7,345 bases of DNA, from the NCBI GenBank assembly GCA_964571225.1, contig CAZNBB010000159.1, positions 1-7,345 of the forward strand, given 5' to 3'. The notes under the pieces are model-generated. The model saw only the letters and a program-made list of their open reading frames with translations. It did not search any database and was not told the DNA's origin. Position numbers and translations under genes: made by a program. Positions 1-6,330 of the stretch are shown one piece after another. This DNA comes from DATFML01 sp964571225 (GTDB lineage Bacteria > Pseudomonadota > Gammaproteobacteria > DATFLG01). How positions within the stretch are numbered: the first letter of the stretch is position 1; each line of letters starts with the position of its first letter.

Positions 1-36
1 TATTCTTGCATTGAATATAGAGAGGAGAGATGGTAA
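1..36 (+). CDS. Possible 3' end of an upstream gene (partial)
   Basis: Frame 1 is open from the window edge to a TAA at 34-36 and encodes the last 11 residues YSCIEYREERW. No function can be given. The reason for listing it is that its stop overlaps the next start in a TAATG arrangement, the same junction seen between the next two genes at 399-403. That suggests translational coupling in one transcript. Frame 2 is also open to a stop at 44-46, so the choice of frame is uncertain. Confidence 0.35.
   Translation, partial: YSCIEYREERW
23..27 (+). promoter_or_regulatory. Ribosome binding site AGGAG that selects the ATG at 36
   Basis: AGGAG at 23-27 lies 8 bases before the ATG at 36 but only 2 bases before the in-frame ATG at 30. 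Normal spacing favours 36, and the TAATG overlap with the frame-1 stop at 34-36 agrees. Confidence 0.7.
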
Positions 37-401
37 TGGAAAGTAGAGGAATAAATAATTTTATAGATTTTATTGAAGAGCCTGTTTTGTTGGATGAATT
101 TTTACCAAAATTTGTTGATGAGATTGTTTTTAGAATTAAATGTGATAGAGTAGAAGAGCATTTTAAGAAATTATTTAAAAAAATGGAGAGTTTGAATAAG
201 ATAATTTTAGAAATTTTTATGTGTCCTGAAACGTATCAGGCATTGTTGCCATATTTAAGGAAGATGAATTGTTTTGATCCTGAATGTGTGAAAGAAATGC
301 TGCAAGCAGGTATACGTGGAAATATATGGGGTGCTACGGTAAGGATGGATGGAAGAATGCCATTAGGTCAAATTAAATTGGTGAATGAGGAGAAGAAATA
401 A
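36..401 (+). CDS. Small protein with a phage virion-type C-terminal domain
   Basis: This is a 121-residue soluble protein. Residues 1-60 are charged and probably helical. Residues 61-118 follow a pattern that I recall from phage virion proteins of the capsid/coat kind: a start like MCPETYQALLPYL, then FDPE and a Lys/Gln-rich helix, then QAGIRGNIWGATV and a closing strand with MPLGQIKLV. In that family the core reads roughly 'm-P-x-x-Y...G-x-x-G-x-(I/L)-W-G-(A/V)-x-(V/I)...P-x-G-x-(I/V)'. This is a pattern match from memory, not an alignment. The protein is far too short to be a complete major capsid protein; it could be a minor structural protein or a duplicated domain. The start at 36 rather than 30 follows ribosome-site spacing. 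The stop TAA (399-401) shares its last base with the start of the glycosyltransferase gene, so the two are probably co-translated. That neighbour makes a glycosylated virion protein conceivable, but this is inference. Confidence 0.75.
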   Translation: MESRGINNFIDFIEEPVLLDEFLPKFVDEIVFRIKCDRVEEHFKKLFKKMESLNKIILEIFMCPETYQALLPYLRKMNCFDPECVKEMLQAGIRGNIWGATVRMDGRMPLGQIKLVNEEKK

Positions 402-1102
402 TGGTTGGATTGTTTATGACAACATATAATTTGCTTGATAAAACAAAAGCGGCTTACAAAAGTCTTTGTGAAAATACAGAAGATTTTAAGTTTGTACTTA
501 TCGACAATCATTCAACTGATGGTACAAAGGAGTGGGCTGATGAAAATAATATATCGTATGAAGCTGATAAGGCTGGCAATAATATCAGTGCTGCGTTTAA
601 TCAGGGCATAAGGTATTTTGTTGATGATAAAGAATGTGATTATATCGGCACAGTTCACAACGATATGATATTTTATGAAGGCTGGCTCAGTTTAATGATA
701 CAGTTTATTAAAGAAACCGGACATACTGGTAAGTTTGCTCCGGACAATGCGCATCATAAAGGGTTAAGTGAGTTGGAAGCATTGGAATGGATGGAGGAAG
801 CAAGGAATCGTCCCGAATGGAAATATCATAGTGGAAATGAGTGTCCGTGGCTATGTACAGCAGATATTTTTAGAAAAGATAACCTTTATTTTGATGAAAA
901 CTATGTTGGTATAGGGGGTTATGATGATTGGGATTTTAATAAAACTTTGATAGATGCAGGTCATTCTGTGATCATAATAGAAGATGCATGGATTTGGCAT
1001 GAACAGATGGGGACACGTAAACATCTTGACACAAACAACGATGCAAGAGCAAATGCAGCTTATTATTACAATAAATGGGGGCAGTTTGAACCTTTTGTTT
1101 AA
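401..1102 (+). CDS. GT-A glycosyltransferase, family 2-like
   Basis: This 233-residue protein should transfer a sugar from a nucleotide-sugar donor, in the cytoplasm. The GT2 landmarks occur in order. Strand 1 with TYN is at residues 8-10. LIDNHSTDGTKEW (33-45) is the nucleotide-binding loop. NQG follows at 67-69. VHND (85-88) takes the place of the DXD metal motif. YDDWDF (174-179) matches the acidic ED segment that usually holds the catalytic base. IWHEQMGTR (198-206) supplies the His often seen as a late metal ligand. No transmembrane helix is present, and the length fits a single catalytic domain. AGGAG at 388-392 lies 8 bases before the ATG, which overlaps the previous stop in TAATG. The donor sugar and acceptor are unknown. 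The 3' half is richer in G+C than the later genes: 721-780 has 27 G/C of 60 by hand count, against 15 of 60 at 2941-3000. A separate origin from the 1714-7079 genes is therefore possible. Confidence 0.9.
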   Translation: MVGLFMTTYNLLDKTKAAYKSLCENTEDFKFVLIDNHSTDGTKEWADENNISYEADKAGNNISAAFNQGIRYFVDDKECDYIGTVHNDMIFYEGWLSLMIQFIKETGHTGKFAPDNAHHKGLSELEALEWMEEARNRPEWKYHSGNECPWLCTADIFRKDNLYFDENYVGIGGYDDWDFNKTLIDAGHSVIIIEDAWIWHEQMGTRKHLDTNNDARANAAYYYNKWGQFEPFV

Positions 1103-1118
1103 TAAAAATTATTTTTTT

Positions 1119-1149
1119 TTGTAAATCAGGGGGGTTGAGATGGTATAAT
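1119..1149 (+). promoter_or_regulatory. Extended -10 promoter for the downstream operon
   Basis: TGGTATAAT at 1141-1149 is a perfect -10 (TATAAT, 1144-1149) with the TGn extension. The best -35 is TTGTAA at 1119-1124, but its 19-base spacer is long, so the TGn element probably carries much of the recognition. Transcription would start near 1155-1157 and leave a leader of about 30 bases containing AAGGAG (1172-1177). This is the only gap of any size between 36 and 7079, which supports a promoter here. It probably reads through all genes from 1185 to 7079. Confidence 0.65.
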
Positions 1150-1184
1150 ATATGTAGAGACTTTTTTAATTAAGGAGACTTGTT

Positions 1185-1709
1185 ATGCCAATGGGATCAG
1201 GATATTTTGTTGATTTAAATAATTATGAAGTAATGCCGATTAACGACCATTATCAAGACGTTAAGGCTCATCCTGAAAAGTATAGGATGGAAACTGATGA
1301 AGTTACGGATGATCGGAATGAAACACTTCAGAAAGTTCTTAAGAAAGGTTTTGGAAGAGTTAGGCATCATCAAAGTGGATCTCCGGATTTTTCGTTTGAA
1401 GCTTATGGTCGTGATGATGATGTATATGCTGGATTGCTTGCATATGCTAAGTTAAAAGATTTGCCATCGTCAACATATGTTAAGGTGTTTAATCTTAGGA
1501 ACAAAAAAAGTGAAGAAGCAATGCTGCGAACAATTGTAGATCGAATGCTCGGAGATGTTAGAAATGCATCTAAAGATTGGGATGCACGTTTGACACTTGC
1601 GATTAGAAGGCTTGCTAAAAGAATCGATATGAGTAGTAGGAAAGCATCAAAAACGCAAGATTTTGCCAGCAAGTTACTGCTATCATTTATGAAAGTAGGG
1701 AGCGAATAG
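1185..1709 (+). CDS. Basic phage-type hypothetical protein
   Basis: This 174-residue protein has no known function that I can name. The N-terminal half resembles a domain I recall in many phage hypothetical proteins. That domain has the form 'Y-x-V...H-x-x-V-x-x-x-P-E-x-(Y/F)...(V/L)-x-x-G-(F/W)-x-R-(V/I)-R'. Here it reads GYFVDL (6-11), then DHYQDVKAHPEKY (21-33), VLKKGFGRVRHH (51-62) and an aromatic strand FSFEAY (69-74). The C-terminal half (about 105-174) is rich in Lys and Arg and probably alpha-helical, so nucleic-acid or protein binding is possible. AAGGAG (1172-1177) stands 7 bases before the ATG at 1185. The in-frame ATG at 1191 would leave 13 bases, so 1185 is chosen. It is the first gene after the promoter at 1119-1149, and only 4 bases separate it from the next gene. 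A role in expression of the operon is conceivable but not shown. Confidence 0.85.
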   Translation: MPMGSGYFVDLNNYEVMPINDHYQDVKAHPEKYRMETDEVTDDRNETLQKVLKKGFGRVRHHQSGSPDFSFEAYGRDDDVYAGLLAYAKLKDLPSSTYVKVFNLRNKKSEEAMLRTIVDRMLGDVRNASKDWDARLTLAIRRLAKRIDMSSRKASKTQDFASKLLLSFMKVGSE

Positions 1710-1713
1710 GTTT

Positions 1714-2811
1714 ATGAAAAACTATGTGTTTATTATAATGGATGCGGTTAGGTATGATGTATTTAAAGATCTTTTTGAAGGGTATCTTGAAGAGTATCTT
1801 TGTAATATTGAATTTTATAAAAATATGTGGTCTTCAAGTTGTTGGACCGTTCCTTCTGTCGGTAGTTTAATTACTGGTAAAAATCCTCTTGAACATAAAG
1901 CTGTTTTAGAAACAGCATGTCGTCTTGATGAAAAAATACCGACTATGTATGATTATTTTCATGAAAAAGGGTATCATAATTATTATCTTTCTTCAAATCA
2001 AATGTTTAATAAAACTTTTTTAAAAAGAATGCATACAAAAGATGTGTTTGTTTGTAATGGAAAACAGTGGGAATACGATGAAATGCTTGCAAGAAGTTCG
2101 AAGTTGTTTGCTAAAGCAAAAAAATCAACTGATCCATTTCTTTTCTATATTCATTTCATGGATGCTCATAGACCATATCCGCTTTTGTCAGATATTATTC
2201 CACCGATGTTGGATATACTAAATAATACAAATGGTTGGAAAGTGTTTTATAGAAAACATATTACCTTGGATTCTCAGATGCTTAAGATATACAAAGCTAT
2301 GTATGTTGAAGGAGTTAAGAATACTCTTAAAGGGGTTAAGGGTATCTTTGACATGCTTAAAGATAGAGATGATACTTGCATAGTTGTGTTGTCAGATCAT
2401 GGAGAAATGTTGGGAGAACATGACTTATTCGATCATCAGTTTAATCTTTATGATGAATGTGTTAAAATTCCAATGTTAGTGTTTGATAAACAATTAAATG
2501 ACCAATATAGAACATGGTGTGGATTATATTCTATACAGAATGTATTTGATTTAGTAGTAAAAAATCAAGATATATATAATAAAGAGATATATGCGTATTA
2601 TTCTAAGCCAGATCGTATTTTGAAATCTCAAGCTTCTGAAGAATTGTTAACTATACGTCTTGATTTGTTGAAAGCTATTGAGAAAAGGATATATGGTGAT
2701 GGTTCTTCGGAATTAAGATATTTGGAAAGATTTTTTTCAAATAATGTTGGTGGGTGTAATGAAGAAAAAAAGAAGATAGAAGAAAAATTGAGTCAATTGG
2801 GGTATCTATGA
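1714..2811 (+). CDS. Alkaline phosphatase/sulfatase superfamily enzyme with Thr nucleophile position
   Basis: This 365-residue enzyme has the metal-binding motifs of the sulfatase branch of the alkaline phosphatase superfamily. IIMDAVRYD (7-15) gives the first metal Asp (D10). SCWTVPSVGSLITG (42-55) is the nucleophile loop. HFMDAHRPY (147-155) supplies active-site residues. LSDHGEMLGEHDLFDHQFNLYDE (226-248) holds the Asp-His metal pair (D228, H229) and later His residues. In formylglycine sulfatases the loop reads C/S-x-P-S-R. Here it reads T45-V-P-S48-V, so the residue that would mature to formylglycine is Thr and the Arg is absent. Thr nucleophiles are known in nucleotide pyrophosphatases/phosphodiesterases and in LtaS- and EptA-type phosphotransferases. 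A phosphodiesterase or phosphotransferase activity is therefore at least as likely as sulfatase. There is no signal peptide or membrane helix, unlike LtaS and EptA. The C-terminal subdomain is short compared with the usual 450-550 residues. GGGAG (1698-1702) is a somewhat distant ribosome site, and the stop overlaps the next start in ATGA. Confidence 0.88.
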   Translation: MKNYVFIIMDAVRYDVFKDLFEGYLEEYLCNIEFYKNMWSSSCWTVPSVGSLITGKNPLEHKAVLETACRLDEKIPTMYDYFHEKGYHNYYLSSNQMFNKTFLKRMHTKDVFVCNGKQWEYDEMLARSSKLFAKAKKSTDPFLFYIHFMDAHRPYPLLSDIIPPMLDILNNTNGWKVFYRKHITLDSQMLKIYKAMYVEGVKNTLKGVKGIFDMLKDRDDTCIVVLSDHGEMLGEHDLFDHQFNLYDECVKIPMLVFDKQLNDQYRTWCGLYSIQNVFDLVVKNQDIYNKEIYAYYSKPDRILKSQASEELLTIRLDLLKAIEKRIYGDGSSELRYLERFFSNNVGGCNEEKKKIEEKLSQLGYL

Positions 2812-3566
2812 CAAAAATATCAGCATTTATAATAGCGTATAACGAGTATTATCGAATAATGCAATGTGTTAGCAGTTTGATTGGTAATGTTGACCAGATT
2901 GTACTAGTTGATGATGGTTCTAGTTTAGATCAAAAGTTTATATATAATTATTTTGATGAGATATTGCCATTTCATGGAATAGAATTTACGTTAATAGAGG
3001 AAGAACATAAAGGATCTCATGCACTTCATCTTGATGCAGCTTTAAATGCTTGTAATCACGATTGGGTGTTTCAGCTTGATGCGGATGAGGTATTGAGAAC
3101 TCGTTATCCTAATATTTTTAATGCAATATTTAAAGATTGGGTTCATTTTGATGATTATCATGCTATTGGGTGTAATCTTATTAGTTATGTTCAGAGTGGA
3201 ACTGAATATAAATTTGAATTAATTGAGCCAAAAGTAAGACTTTTTAATAAAAATAAGGGATATTATCCTAAAGAACATGGAGTTGCTTGGGTTGTGAATG
3301 ATAAGGAGCAAATAACACATACTTCTTCTTTTTTAATTAATCATTATCGAACTGTTAAAGAAAAGAGAGTTGATAGCCTGAGATATTTTCAGAACTATAT
3401 AGTTGCATATTTGAATGCCAAAGATGATGAGGAAAAGAGGAAGTATTATAGTGATAAGTTTAATCGTATATGTGAGTATTATGGTTTCCCTTTTAAATCA
3501 ATTGATGAAGCTATTGGAAAAGGAATTGATGAATGTATTCGAATTGTCAAGTCACAGTGGGATTGA
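2808..3566 (+). CDS. GT-A glycosyltransferase, family 2, with canonical DXD
   Basis: This 252-residue GT2 enzyme resembles the short glycosyltransferases of lipopolysaccharide and surface-glycan synthesis. FIIAYNEYYRI (8-17) is strand 1 with the family's YNE. QIVLVDDGSS (30-39) is the nucleotide loop. WVFQLDADEVL (86-96) contains the DAD metal motif at 91-93. HGVAW (157-161) and INHY (177-180) fit the acceptor side and the late His. There is no membrane segment. The last 60 residues are charged and helical and include a YYGFPF segment. The ATG overlaps the previous stop by 4 bases (ATGA), and the upstream Shine-Dalgarno match is poor (GGGG only). Translation therefore probably depends on coupling to the previous gene. 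The donor and acceptor cannot be read. Of the three GT-A enzymes here, this one is closest to the textbook motif set. Confidence 0.9.
   Translation: MTKISAFIIAYNEYYRIMQCVSSLIGNVDQIVLVDDGSSLDQKFIYNYFDEILPFHGIEFTLIEEEHKGSHALHLDAALNACNHDWVFQLDADEVLRTRYPNIFNAIFKDWVHFDDYHAIGCNLISYVQSGTEYKFELIEPKVRLFNKNKGYYPKEHGVAWVVNDKEQITHTSSFLINHYRTVKEKRVDSLRYFQNYIVAYLNAKDDEEKRKYYSDKFNRICEYYGFPFKSIDEAIGKGIDECIRIVKSQWD
3519..3524 (+). promoter_or_regulatory. Ribosome binding site AAAGGA for the ATG at 3533
   Basis: AAAGGA at 3519-3524 lies inside the preceding gene and 8 bases before ATG 3533. It supports the long-overlap start. The next in-frame ATG, at 3572, would delete the first beta strand of the glycosyltransferase fold. 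Confidence 0.7.
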
Positions 3567-4504
3567 TTTTTATGAATCCTAAAAATTATCATAGGTTTAT
3601 GGACACACTTGGATCTATTCTTAAGAATAGGTTTTATAGTATTAAGCTATTGCTTATTGATAATACCGGAGAGGATTTTTTTACATTTGCTAAGAGTGAT
3701 AATTTGTTCCGATCAGCAGTTAGAACAGGTACGGGCGAGTCTATATTGGGCAGGTTTAAAGATTATATTGTTCCGGAAGATGAGTTTAGTTTTTATAAAA
3801 ATAGTGAGATAAAATCTGTTGCTGTTAATTGGAATACTATTTATAAGTATTCTGATACGCCTGTAGTTATTTTTTGCAATGATGATATCTTGGTTAATGA
3901 GTATTATGATAAATATATTTATGAGACAGTTTTTGGAGATATGTTTTATCATGGGGATAATTCTCCAGTTGGTGTTTGTAGTTTTCCTGAAGTTTATCCA
4001 CATTCCGTACTAGTAAATGAGGATTGGAACATGGATAATTGTAGGGGAAAGTATATTGCTAATAGTGGAGTTATGCCTATAATTGAAGGATTTAATGGCG
4101 CATGTTGGGGGACTAGAAAAACTTTATTAGAAGAAGTTGCAAGAAGACAACCAGAAAATTTACCTTTTGATGAAAGGTATAAGTTGGCGTGTTATGAAGA
4201 TCTTGATTTTTATGAAGTTGCGAGTGGAATGGGATATAAGTTTAATTTATGCTATCAAACGTTTGTATTTCACTATGGTGCGAGTACTCGTAATAGTGAG
4301 ATAATGGATGATCTCCAACAAAAACACACAGAAGGTATGTATCATATAGAATATAACAGAAAACTATTTCTTGAAAAATGGAAGATGACAGAAGATGAGT
4401 TGAAAAGGTTTGAAGATACCTTTTATAAAGGGTGGAATGATCCGGATAAGAATCATCCCCTTTGGCATCGAGCACAAGAGCTTTTGAAGGAAACTATGCA
4501 ATGA
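3533..4504 (+). CDS. GT-A glycosyltransferase, rhamnosyltransferase-like GT2
   Basis: This 323-residue protein has a GT2 fold. QVTVGLIFMNPKNY (6-19) is strand 1, and LLLIDNTGEDFF (39-50) is the nucleotide loop. VVIFCNDDILV (111-121) has NDD in place of DXD. EGFNGACWGTRKTLLEEV (185-202) is the usual substrate-side loop, and PFDERYKLACYEDLDFY (211-227) ends in the catalytic ED segment. TFVFHYGASTR (243-253) carries the conserved His. The first gene of this type (401-1102) has the same order of motifs, including a late His followed by Gly and T-R, so the two may be distant paralogues. Residues 270-323 form a charged helical tail. The gene overlaps its predecessor by 34 bases, and those bases encode the first fold strand. 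The start at 3533 is backed by AAAGGA at 8 bases and by the need for that strand. The stop overlaps the sulfotransferase start in ATGA, consistent with coupled translation. Confidence 0.9.
   Translation: MYSNCQVTVGLIFMNPKNYHRFMDTLGSILKNRFYSIKLLLIDNTGEDFFTFAKSDNLFRSAVRTGTGESILGRFKDYIVPEDEFSFYKNSEIKSVAVNWNTIYKYSDTPVVIFCNDDILVNEYYDKYIYETVFGDMFYHGDNSPVGVCSFPEVYPHSVLVNEDWNMDNCRGKYIANSGVMPIIEGFNGACWGTRKTLLEEVARRQPENLPFDERYKLACYEDLDFYEVASGMGYKFNLCYQTFVFHYGASTRNSEIMDDLQQKHTEGMYHIEYNRKLFLEKWKMTEDELKRFEDTFYKGWNDPDKNHPLWHRAQELLKETMQ
4487..4491 (+). promoter_or_regulatory. Ribosome binding site AAGGA that selects the ATG at 4501
   Basis: AAGGA at 4487-4491 stands 9 bases before ATG 4501, which also forms an ATGA overlap with the preceding stop. 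A TTG at 4462 in the same frame would add 13 residues of no family resemblance and is not supported. Confidence 0.75.
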
Positions 4505-5250
4505 TACATCAAGAACCGGTATATGTTATATCATTCCCGAAAACAGGTAGGACTTGGCTTACATATACGCTTGTTAAATATTTTCATCATCTCATAGGGA
4601 AAGAAGAAGAATTTACGTTTCGAAATTTTAGTGAAACTTTTTTTACTATAGGCATAAAAGAAAGGCCGAATGAATACGCACAATTTCCTCATATTATTAC
4701 TGAGCATGGTGGACCTGAACAAATTCCGGAAGGAGCAAAAGGAGCTATTATTGTTAGAAATGTTTTAGATACAGCTGTTTCTTGGTTTTTTCATAGAGGA
4801 GGATCTAAAAAAACAATAATAGATGGGGAAGGATATGATTTGTTTGGGCTGGTTGAAAAAGAGTTGGTTGGGATTGCAGCAAATTTTGTGTATATGATAA
4901 AGCAAGCTGAAGAAAGGGAATTTTGCATTCTTCATTATAGGGCATTGGGTGAAGAAAATACGTATGTTGAGTTTTTTAATTATGCTGGATATTCTATAGA
5001 TGAAGAATGCTTGAAATATGCTATACGAGAATCTTCTTTTGATAAAATGGTTGTGTTTGAAGAGAAAAATCCTATGAATTTAGAAGGATATCCTGAAGAA
5101 GATGCTCGTAGAGTTCGTAGAGGAAAGATTTTTGGATATAAAGATTATTTGACTAATGAACAAGTAAAACAATTAGAGCAAAAATGTGTCAGTGAGTTAG
5201 ATGATTATCAAATAGATTGTTTGAAACAATATTATTTGTTTTATTTTTAG
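4501..5250 (+). CDS. PAPS-dependent sulfotransferase (Sulfotransfer_1 type)
   Basis: This 249-residue soluble protein should move a sulfuryl group from 3'-phosphoadenosine-5'-phosphosulfate to a hydroxyl or amine. YVISFPKTGRTWL (8-20) is the 5'-phosphosulfate loop, matching the family's 'yPKsGtTWl'. IIVRNVLDTAVSWFFHR (83-99) is the 3'-phosphate site, matching 'RnPrDvavSyy', and keeps the Arg and Ser. The typical C-terminal half is also present: a Tyr-bearing 'LHYRALG' (144-150), SSFDKM (178-183), and RVRRGKIFGYKDYLTNEQ (204-221), which matches the closing 'R-x-G-x-x-G-x-W-K-x-x-l-t-x-e' stretch with Tyr for Trp. H64 or H69 could be the catalytic base. The length is near that of cytosolic sulfotransferases, slightly short. 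No PAPS synthesis gene is in the window, so the host would have to supply the donor. Its place among glycosyltransferases points to a sugar or glycan acceptor, which is inference. Confidence 0.92.
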   Translation: MIHQEPVYVISFPKTGRTWLTYTLVKYFHHLIGKEEEFTFRNFSETFFTIGIKERPNEYAQFPHIITEHGGPEQIPEGAKGAIIVRNVLDTAVSWFFHRGGSKKTIIDGEGYDLFGLVEKELVGIAANFVYMIKQAEEREFCILHYRALGEENTYVEFFNYAGYSIDEECLKYAIRESSFDKMVVFEEKNPMNLEGYPEEDARRVRRGKIFGYKDYLTNEQVKQLEQKCVSELDDYQIDCLKQYYLFYF

Positions 5251-5252
5251 GA
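5249..5252 (+). promoter_or_regulatory. Ribosome binding site AGGA that selects the ATG at 5260
   Basis: AGGA at 5249-5252 overlaps the preceding TAG stop and lies 7 bases before ATG 5260. The TTG at 5254 would leave a single base of spacing, so it is rejected as the start. Confidence 0.65.
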
Positions 5253-5259
5253 ATTGATT

Positions 5260-6330
5260 ATGAAAATAACAATAATGAGTAGTTATCATCAGGAATGTGG
5301 GATAGCTGAGTATGCTGAAAAAATCCGTTTAGGGTTTGAGCACAATGGGCATGATGTAAAAGTGCTTGGCAATTATCCTTATAAGGCGTTGACATCAGAA
5401 GATGATGAAAAAGTGTTTAGATGTTTTCATGTGGAAATACATGATAAAAAGAATGATTGGAATACGAAACAAGCAATTGAATTTACTAAAGATACGGATA
5501 TATTGTTAATTCAATATGAATCATCTCTTTATCCTTCCAGTACTTTTAATCAGTTTTTGGAAAGGTATAGGCAAGAAGTAGATTGTAAGATAGTCGTGGT
5601 ATTTCACAGCAGTTGTATTTGGCCTTCTTTTCCGTGGCATTTAATAGATTGTGGAATTGCTCATGATAGGGCTATTCTTGGTTGTATACCTCATCAAAAT
5701 AGATGTATTGTTAAGCATGGTATGATAGATTATCCGGACAGAGATCCGAAAGAGTTAAGAAAAGAATTTGGGCTTGATATTGATACAGTTACGATTGGCT
5801 CATTTGGGTTAGGTAGGGTACAGTATAAAGAAACAATACCGGCAGTAACAAGTGTAGGGTGTCAATATCTCATATCAAGTCCTAGCAGCGAATCAAATCG
5901 GTTGAGAGAGATGATAAATAATCTTCCGGAAGAACAGAAAAAGCTTGTATATTATTACTCTGATTACGTTGAAAGAGATGAATTGGTTAGAAGAATACAG
6001 GCGTGTGATATGATATTGTTGTATTATCCTCCGGTTGGAGCAGCTGTTTGTAGCGGTGCAGTTAGAATGGCTATTGGAGCAAGACGTAGGGTAGCGGTGT
6101 CCAATACAAATTGGTTTGCAGATTTGATTGGGACTGATTTTACTTGTGTTATTAAAGAAGAATGTGATGTAGAGCGTTTGAAGGTAGCAATGGATATGTT
6201 GAAAAAAATAGTAGAGATTCATGGGTACAAGATTGGCGATAGTCAAAAGAAATATATTGAAGAAAATTCTTGGAATAATATTACTAAGAATCAATATATC
6301 CCTATTTTTGAGAAATTATGGAAACAATAA
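5260..6330 (+). CDS. GT-B glycosyltransferase, family 4-like
   Basis: This 356-residue protein looks like a retaining GT-B enzyme. The N-terminal domain opens with KITIMSSYHQECGIAEYAEKI (2-22), the GT4-like 'CGIA-x-Y' start. It continues with ILLIQYESSLYP (about 82-93) and VVVFHSS (about 111-117). The second domain begins near VTIGSFGLGR (about 177-186). It carries the C-terminal donor-site segment IQACDMILLYYPPVGAAVCSGAVRMAIGARRRVAVS (about 245-280), which follows the family's 'l-x-x-a-D-x-x-l-x-P-y...s-g-a-x-x-x-A-x-g-x-r-r-x-V' pattern. The usual E-x7-E is not clear: where the first Glu is expected there is the YYPPVG stretch. The donor may therefore be unusual, or the enzyme may be divergent. 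There is no membrane segment. It lies 9 bases after the sulfotransferase gene and overlaps the next gene by 13 bases. Confidence 0.85.
   Translation: MKITIMSSYHQECGIAEYAEKIRLGFEHNGHDVKVLGNYPYKALTSEDDEKVFRCFHVEIHDKKNDWNTKQAIEFTKDTDILLIQYESSLYPSSTFNQFLERYRQEVDCKIVVVFHSSCIWPSFPWHLIDCGIAHDRAILGCIPHQNRCIVKHGMIDYPDRDPKELRKEFGLDIDTVTIGSFGLGRVQYKETIPAVTSVGCQYLISSPSSESNRLREMINNLPEEQKKLVYYYSDYVERDELVRRIQACDMILLYYPPVGAAVCSGAVRMAIGARRRVAVSNTNWFADLIGTDFTCVIKEECDVERLKVAMDMLKKIVEIHGYKIGDSQKKYIEENSWNNITKNQYIPIFEKLWKQ

Noticed and set aside
1101..1120. A-run then T-run as a rho-independent terminator after the first glycosyltransferase
   Set aside because: The only stem would be AAAAA/TTTTT with a 3-base loop and no G:C pair, too weak to call. 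It may be an AT-rich upstream element of the promoter instead.
1403..1672. Minus-strand open frame of 89 codons opposite the basic hypothetical protein
   Set aside because: It is Ser/Leu/Ile-rich, has no ribosome site or family resemblance, and lies fully under a convincing plus-strand gene.
3609..3812. Plus-strand 67-codon open frame inside the third GT-A gene
   Set aside because: It is hydrophobic by chance of frame, lacks its own ribosome site and overlaps a gene with intact motifs.
5893..6294. Minus-strand open frame of 133 codons opposite the GT-B gene
   Set aside because: It has the Ile/Asn/Ser/Phe-rich composition of an antisense shadow of an AT-rich gene, and the plus-strand gene has clear family motifs.
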